Source: Niallia taxi (lineage in GTDB: Bacteria > Bacillota > Bacilli > Bacillales > Cytobacillaceae). From it: DNA of 64,000 nt. Positions 59,537 to 64,000 of the stretch are shown here, piece after piece. The notes beneath the pieces were generated by a model that was not told the DNA's origin, ran no database searches, and saw only the letters and a list, made by a program, of their open reading frames with translations. The stretch's first letter is position 1; the number at the start of each line of letters is the position of its first letter. Position numbers and translations under genes: made by a program. The DNA lies in NCBI RefSeq assembly GCF_004005475.1, contig NZ_RZTZ01000005.1:248001-312000 (forward strand). Reading direction: 5' to 3'.

Positions 59537-60104
59537 AATTGTCCCCCTTAAGATTGCGAAATAATAGGTTTTTTGATGACATATTCATCAACTATTATGG
59601 GTATCTACTCATGGATATTCGACGGTAGAAAGAGCATTTCCTTCTAAAAATAACCTGCCATGTTAGTTCCCAAAGAACTTAATAAACCTTTTTCCTTTAA
59701 ATACTTTAGTTATTACAGGGACTTTGCCAACTTAATGGTTTTTTTATATCCACTCAGTAAATAAGACTAGGATAACCTATTCTTGGTAATAGTTGTGTAA
59801 CGTGCTCTTAGAAATAAACAAGAATGATTAAAAAGTTTTCACAGAACAAAATGAAAAAAGGCATTTAAATGGTATTTTTCATTTTGCTCGTTTTTATTAT
59901 TTTTCAAGTATTAACTAGAAAGTAAAACTGGACTGTACAGCTTAAAACATGGTGTGAAAAATATAAAATCAGCTTACCCGTTTTATATATTGTATATATT
60001 GGCAGCTATATTGTAATTAGTGTCTTTATTTAGATTCCTTTCAGGAAGGGAAAAGCGGAAAAAGGCAGAATCAAATAAGAGAGATAAAAAAAGGAGTGAC
60101 AGGA
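59537..60104. other. Gene-poor region with two hairpins
   Basis: 568 bases. TTGATGA/TCATCAA (59573-59591) lies just upstream of the orphan gene and may be its operator; TTGATG/TATTAT on the minus strand could be its promoter (19-base spacer). A 12-bp hairpin CAAAATGAAAAA/TTTTTCATTTTG (59847-59886) followed by T-rich sequence looks like a terminator with no gene ending at it. Confidence 0.5.
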
Positions 60105-60620
60105 ATGAAACCAGCAATTACCGAATATCCAGAGCACTATCGAAATTACGTTAACTTAGTGCCAGAAGGAGACATTATTCAAATCATAGAAAGTCAGCTT
60201 GAGGATACAAAGAGTCTGCTCGCAGGCATAACAAAGGAGCAGGCTGACTTTAGATATGCGGAAGGGAAATGGAGTGTTTTAGAGGTTGTCGGTCATGTGA
60301 TGGATACGGAAAGAATTATGAATTACCGCATTTTACGAATGGCAAGAGGCGACCAAACACCACTTTCCGGGTATGATGATGAAAGGTATGTGGAAGCGTC
60401 CTTCTTTTCAAGCAGAACAATTGCAGATCTTTTGGCAGAATGGACGATTGTGAGAGCAGCTACTGTTGCCTTGCTGAAAGGTTTGCCAAAGGATGCTTGG
60501 ACAAGAACAGGATTTGCTAATAATGGTGAGTTTACCGTCAACTCTATCGCCTATATTATTGCAGGTCATGAGCGCCATCATGCTGGGCTGTTGAAGTCGA
60601 GATATTTGCTTGAAGCTTAA
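60105..60620 (+). CDS. DinB-family metal-binding protein
   Basis: A 171-aa four-helix protein of the DinB/YfiT superfamily. The metal triad is likely His in VVGHVMDTE and the two in GHERHHAGLL. Members are metal-dependent thiol transferases or of unknown activity. AAGGAG before ATG 60105 sets the start; an upstream GTG overlaps that site. Confidence 0.88.
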   Translation: MKPAITEYPEHYRNYVNLVPEGDIIQIIESQLEDTKSLLAGITKEQADFRYAEGKWSVLEVVGHVMDTERIMNYRILRMARGDQTPLSGYDDERYVEASFFSSRTIADLLAEWTIVRAATVALLKGLPKDAWTRTGFANNGEFTVNSIAYIIAGHERHHAGLLKSRYLLEA

Positions 60621-60641
60621 TAAAGGTTTATTGCAACAGCA

Positions 60642-60673
60642 CAGGGACTGGAGTCAATTCAGTCCCTTTTTTA
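60642..60673 (+). terminator. Terminator after the DinB-family gene
   Basis: An 8-bp stem AGGGACTG/CAGTCCCT (60643-60667) followed by TTTTTT. Confidence 0.88.
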
Positions 60674-60777
60674 AATTCCTAAATCGAAACTCCCGATGAT
60701 TACCATAGATATATTCCGCTTTTGTGAAGGATGTGGACATAATAAAATAAAAGGAGCAAGAAAAGGAGGTTTTTAAA

Positions 60778-61743
60778 ATGAAGGCATTATGCTTTATGGA
60801 ATTTGGCCCGAAGGAAGTGCTAAAGCTGATGGAGGTGCCAGATCCCCTCATCCATGAGCAGGAGATAATCGTTCGAACAAAAGCAATTGGCGTAAATTAT
60901 GCAGATATATACAGAAGGAAGGGCAATTACCATCTTGAAGGGGAACCGCCGTACATTCTAGGTTATGAAGGGGCAGGAATTGTAGAAGCAATTGGTGCTG
61001 GTGTGAAGGATATTAACATAGGTGACCGCATTGCTTTTGCAGATGTTCCTTACGCAAATGCTGAATTAGTGGCAGTCCCCTTCGATAAAGCGATTCCTGT
61101 ACCTAATGATATTACTTTTGAAGAAGCGGCAGCAGTTTTACTTCAAGGGTTAACAGCCGGGTATTTGACTGCAGACAGCTTTAATGTGAAACAAGGAGAC
61201 TTCGTGGTTGTTCACTCAGCCGCTGGAGGTGTTGGGCAGCTGCTTGTGCAATTGGCGAAGCTGAAAGGCGCGGTAGTTATTGCGATCGCTTCGACATCAG
61301 AGAAGGTGGCAGCAGCAAAAAAAGCAGGAGCAGATCATACACTAACATATGATGGCGACTGGACTGCTTCAGTTAAGAAGCTGACAGACAATAAAGGCGC
61401 AGATGTTGTTTATGATGCTGTTGGGGCAACGTTAATGCAGAGCTTTGAAGCAGCAAAAACTGGCGGGACGGTCGTATTTTACGGGATGGCTGGAGGAGAT
61501 CCGCCATTGATTGATCCGCGTATGCTCATGGATACAAGCAAAACGTTAACAGGAGGAGATTTATGGAATGTCCTCCAAACTAGAGCAGACAGAATCAGCC
61601 GTTCTGGTGAACTGTTTCAGCTAATGGCAGCAAATCGGCTCCTGCTCCCGCCGATAACTACTTTTCCGTTAAGTGAGGGACAAGCTGCTCATGGTTTATT
61701 GGAAAGCAGAGAAAACATCGGAAAAATAATCCTCCTGCCATAA
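60778..61743 (+). CDS. NADPH:quinone reductase-like zinc-independent dehydrogenase
   Basis: A 321-aa MDR-family oxidoreductase (QOR type). N-terminal GroES-like domain with NYADIYRRKGNYH, and a Rossmann domain with VVVHSAAGGVGQLLVQLAKLKG (AAGGVG nucleotide motif, about 150). No zinc-ligand cysteines are seen. Probably reduces quinones with NADPH. AAGGAGG ribosome site. Confidence 0.93.
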   Translation: MKALCFMEFGPKEVLKLMEVPDPLIHEQEIIVRTKAIGVNYADIYRRKGNYHLEGEPPYILGYEGAGIVEAIGAGVKDINIGDRIAFADVPYANAELVAVPFDKAIPVPNDITFEEAAAVLLQGLTAGYLTADSFNVKQGDFVVVHSAAGGVGQLLVQLAKLKGAVVIAIASTSEKVAAAKKAGADHTLTYDGDWTASVKKLTDNKGADVVYDAVGATLMQSFEAAKTGGTVVFYGMAGGDPPLIDPRMLMDTSKTLTGGDLWNVLQTRADRISRSGELFQLMAANRLLLPPITTFPLSEGQAAHGLLESRENIGKIILLP

Positions 61744-61760
61744 TGGCTGGAGGATTATTA
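61721..61760 (-). terminator. Terminator for the minus-strand GNAT gene, inside the qor 3' end
   Basis: An 11-bp stem AATAATCCTCC (61725-61735)/GGAGGATTATT (61749-61759) with inner GCCA/TGGC; on the minus strand it is followed by TTTTT. It overlaps the last codons of the quinone reductase gene and may end both transcripts. Confidence 0.8.
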
Positions 61761-61767
61761 GTAGTTA

Positions 61768-62169
61768 TCAATCCAAATAAAGCACGCCACCTGATGAGAC
61801 AGTAAACCCAGTTGTTCTGTAAAAGTTGGCATTATACTCATCAAAGGAAACTGTCAAAATGCCTAATCCAAAGCTTTTTGCCTCTTCAATTAAAGCCTTC
61901 ACAAGCTTCACGCCAATTCCTTGCTTCTGCTTGCTTGGGTGAACAATAATATCCTCGACATATCCATGCTCAAGTCCCATCCCGCAAACATAGCCGAAAG
62001 CGATTAGCTTCCCGGTTTCATCCCGTGCTCCTGCCCAGAAATTACATCTTTCAAATAAGGCAGGATAATCCTTGTCCCGTCTGCCCCAGCCGACAGCCTC
62101 CCGCAAATCTGGGACTTCATTATCCTGAATCGAAAGATTGACTATTATTTGCACCTGCATTCGCTCCAC
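61768..62169 (-). CDS. GNAT-family N-acetyltransferase
   Basis: A 133-aa acetyltransferase with the acetyl-CoA loop VEDIIVHPSKQKQGIGVKLVKALIEE and C-terminal YNANFYRTTGF. The start is GTG 62169 or ATG 62160; neither has an ideal ribosome site. Substrate unknown. Convergent with the quinone reductase gene. Confidence 0.85.
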   Translation of the reverse strand: MERMQVQIIVNLSIQDNEVPDLREAVGWGRRDKDYPALFERCNFWAGARDETGKLIAFGYVCGMGLEHGYVEDIIVHPSKQKQGIGVKLVKALIEEAKSFGLGILTVSFDEYNANFYRTTGFTVSSGGVLYLD

Positions 62170-62301
62170 ACCATTCCTAAAAACCCTGCTATAAAGCTAT
62201 TATAAAGGAATAAATTTAGGTCACCGACTATTTTTTTGCAAAAATAGAATCTTTATGAAGATCCATTCGTATAGTTACATCATGAGAGTGGGGTGATTAG
62301 C

Positions 62302-62685
62302 ATGGGAAAAACAAAAACAGTCATGACAGGCATTTTATCAACGGCTGTCCTTATTGGTATTACAGGCTGCAGCAGCAGTGGAACAGCGACAGGCAATTCA
62401 AACAGCAATAGTGATATCCCGCCAGTACCAGATGATACGAACTGTACAAATTGGGAATGGGATGATGATGATGGCGTTTGGGAATGTGAGGACAGCAATT
62501 CCCGCTATTACGGCCATTATTTTTATGGCGGAAAATATTATAATTCCAAGTCATCCTTGTTGAAAAATACAAGCTACAAGAAGCAACAGCAATCAAGCAG
62601 CTCCAGTTCGAGTGTGAGCGGCGGTAGTGACTCTACAAACAAAAGCAGTGGCTTCGGAAGCGGGAAGAAGAGCTACGGAGGCTAA
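62302..62685 (+). CDS. Small Ser/Gly-rich lipoprotein
   Basis: A 127-aa lipoprotein: signal peptide with lipobox ITGC, a Cys/Trp/Asp segment (NCTNWEWDDDDGVWECED, about 48-66), an aromatic Tyr/Gly stretch, and a Ser/Gly-rich tail. GGGGTGA before ATG 62302 decides the start. It is the first gene of an operon with DUF350 and ATP-grasp genes, an arrangement reminiscent of the E. coli ygiB-ygiC and yjf loci. Confidence 0.78.
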   Translation: MGKTKTVMTGILSTAVLIGITGCSSSGTATGNSNSNSDIPPVPDDTNCTNWEWDDDDGVWECEDSNSRYYGHYFYGGKYYNSKSSLLKNTSYKKQQQSSSSSSSVSGGSDSTNKSSGFGSGKKSYGG

Positions 62686-62710
62686 TTAATGTTAGAGAGG
62701 AAGTGTAAAT

Positions 62711-63109
62711 GTGAACTTATATCTTAATTTCGGTTCTTATTTAGGAGTAGCAATCTTGCTGCTTGTCATCGGTATTCTGTTATTTATGTTAAGTACACCA
62801 AAAATAAATGAAATGAGGCTTATCGCTGAAAAAAACGTCAGTGCAGCACTGTTGCTTGGCGGTAAGGTGATTGGACTTGCGATTGTATTAGGAGCGGCAG
62901 CTGAATATTCTGTTTCACTTATAGATATGGCAATCTGGGGGGCAATCGGAATTGTATCGCAAATTATCGTATTTGTGCTGGCAGAGGTTGTGACAATCCG
63001 CTTTAGCATCAGCAATGCTATTAAAGAAGATAATCGGGCAGTCGGTGTTATGCTGTTTTCATTGTCGCTTGCAATTGGCTGGATTGTGGCGAAATGTCTG
63101 TCCTATTAA
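62711..63109 (+). CDS. DUF350 membrane protein (YjfL-like)
   Basis: A 132-aa protein with four hydrophobic segments in two pairs, the DUF350 architecture. GTG 62711 after GAGGAAG. Function unknown; DUF350 genes are often next to glutathionylspermidine synthase-like genes, as here. Confidence 0.85.
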   Translation: MNLYLNFGSYLGVAILLLVIGILLFMLSTPKINEMRLIAEKNVSAALLLGGKVIGLAIVLGAAAEYSVSLIDMAIWGAIGIVSQIIVFVLAEVVTIRFSISNAIKEDNRAVGVMLFSLSLAIGWIVAKCLSY

Positions 63110-63124
63110 TGAAGGAGATGCAAA

Positions 63125-63580
63125 GTGAAGAAACTGACGTATTTTATTGATAAAGGAAACGGCCAATACGACCCGTTTTATGAATATGATGTTCGGGATG
63201 TCGGTGTTGATGAGCTCTATGCAAGGCAATTATGCACATACCTCATCTTAAGAGGACAGCAATATGAGCTTGTTTCCAATGAGATGGATGGCAATGAAGA
63301 GATACTCGTTATCGAGGATAGAGGCAGAAATGTATCGGTTCTCGATGAAAAGAGCTACAGAGGCCAAGGTATTCATATAGAGTTCAGGAACCATCTGGAA
63401 GCAGATAACTATAAGCTAATATCTCATATCCCGATTGCAAGCCATTTTGAGGTAATCCGCTATTTACTGAAGGATATCATTGATGTGCCTAATGTTGGTC
63501 AAATGGAGGTATCATCAACAGAAATCGATGAGGACAGAGGCGTTTATGTCTTGTACGTAAAGGATTTGGAGGAGGAGTAA
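63125..63580 (+). CDS. Conserved hypothetical protein of the DUF350/ATP-grasp operon
   Basis: A 151-aa acidic cytosolic protein without hydrophobic segments. I do not recognise a domain. GTG 63125 after AAGGAG; it sits 15 bases after the DUF350 gene and 2 bases before the ATP-grasp gene, so it belongs to the same functional unit. Confidence 0.78.
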   Translation: MKKLTYFIDKGNGQYDPFYEYDVRDVGVDELYARQLCTYLILRGQQYELVSNEMDGNEEILVIEDRGRNVSVLDEKSYRGQGIHIEFRNHLEADNYKLISHIPIASHFEVIRYLLKDIIDVPNVGQMEVSSTEIDEDRGVYVLYVKDLEEE

Positions 63581-63582
63581 GG

Positions 63583-64000
63583 ATGGATCGCCATATAATG
63601 AACAGAAGGCGCTTCTATTCACAAATAGACAGCTTTTGGGCAGACCTGTATGGGGAGGAGTATGCCCTTTATGATATGCACTTGCTAGAAAGAAAAGAGG
63701 TCGAAAAGATCCGTCTTATCAGTGAAAGGGTTGGTCATATTTTCTTCAAGGCATGGAGGCTTTTGAAGGAGGTACCAGACAGAACGTTTCGGGAAATGGG
63801 CTTCCCGGAGGAAGTGTTTTCCTTCCTGCGCCTTGAAACGATAGAGCAGGCCAGCGTCATTTCAAGGCTAGATTTAATTCCTTATAACAACAGCTATAAA
63901 TGCATTGAAATCAACGCAGATACGCCAACCTTTATTAAGGAGCTGTTTTCCACAAATGCCGAAGTTTGTGCTGAGTTCCATGTGGAAAATCCAAATGCAG
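63583..64000 (+). CDS. Glutathionylspermidine synthase-like ATP-grasp enzyme, N-terminal part
   Basis: The first 139 codons of a gene cut by the right window edge. The start M-D-R-H-I-M-N-R-R-R-F and the segments SVISRLDLIPYNNSYKCIEINADTPTF resemble the YgiC/YjfC glutathionylspermidine synthase-like family (Pfam GSP_synth), which ligates peptides with ATP. GGAGGAG lies inside the end of the preceding gene, so translation is coupled. The ATP-grasp core is outside the window. Confidence 0.8.
   Translation, partial: MDRHIMNRRRFYSQIDSFWADLYGEEYALYDMHLLERKEVEKIRLISERVGHIFFKAWRLLKEVPDRTFREMGFPEEVFSFLRLETIEQASVISRLDLIPYNNSYKCIEINADTPTFIKELFSTNAEVCAEFHVENPNA

Overview
The window comes from a low-GC, endospore-forming, flagellated Bacillus-type Firmicute (family Bacillaceae; a Niallia/Bacillus-like genome is my guess, not proven). 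The evidence is the gene order rpiB-ywlG-glyA-upp-atpIBEFHAGDC-ywzB-ywmB-murAA-spoIID-spoIIQ ... spoIIID-mbl-flhO-flhP-fabZ ... ywpF ... ywqA-ywqB, which follows the Bacillus subtilis arrangement from memory, together with several sporulation genes, strong AGGAGG ribosome sites, and frequent GTG/TTG starts.

Layout. 1-3.2 kb: end of rpiB, ywlG, glyA (behind a probable PurR box) and upp. 3.3-5.6 kb: a secreted subtilisin-family protease inserted between upp and the ATP synthase operon. 5.9-12.9 kb: the complete nine-gene F1Fo ATP synthase operon, with two intercistronic hairpins. 13.0-18.1 kb: ywzB, ywmB, murA, spoIID and spoIIQ, linking wall synthesis to the engulfment machinery. 18.1-20.2 kb: a minus-strand trio of small membrane protein, ApbE flavin transferase and ferric-reductase-like haem membrane protein. 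20.5-26.3 kb: spoIIID, mbl, flhO, flhP, an EpuA-like protein, fabZ, a lipoprotein and ywpF. 26.7-30.5 kb: a second, very large subtilase. 30.6-37.7 kb (minus): an SNF2 helicase/SWIM protein pair, a LysM3-NlpC/P60 hydrolase and a Xre-TPR regulator. 38.2-46.2 kb: a CitA/CitB-type two-component system, a DCC thiol protein, a class B PBP, spoVR and a homoserine dehydrogenase without an ACT domain. 46.3-50.3 kb: a Spo0E-like phosphatase and a lic/cel-type beta-glucoside PTS operon under a cre site. 50.4-58.2 kb: a 39-aa small gene, an exonuclease-BRCT protein, a cluster of modifying enzymes, a membrane protein plus phosphoesterase, and a DUF2087/GIY-YIG pair. 58.3-60.1 kb: gene-poor AT-rich DNA with a palindromic repeat and an orphan gene. 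60.1-64.0 kb: DinB, quinone oxidoreductase, GNAT, and the start of a lipoprotein-DUF350-ATP-grasp operon cut by the window edge.

Most of the window is conserved chromosomal backbone. I see no prophage, insertion sequence, CRISPR array, rRNA or tRNA. The least explained items are: the 39-aa gene with its own ribosome site and terminator (50463-50582); two diverged copies of a folded ~120-140 bp repeat whose stems co-vary; the membrane-protein/ApbE/haem-reductase trio; the orphan RRNPP-like regulator; the AT-rich orphan at 58952-59536; and small ORFs with good ribosome sites in the leaders of mbl and of the tyrosine phosphatase gene.
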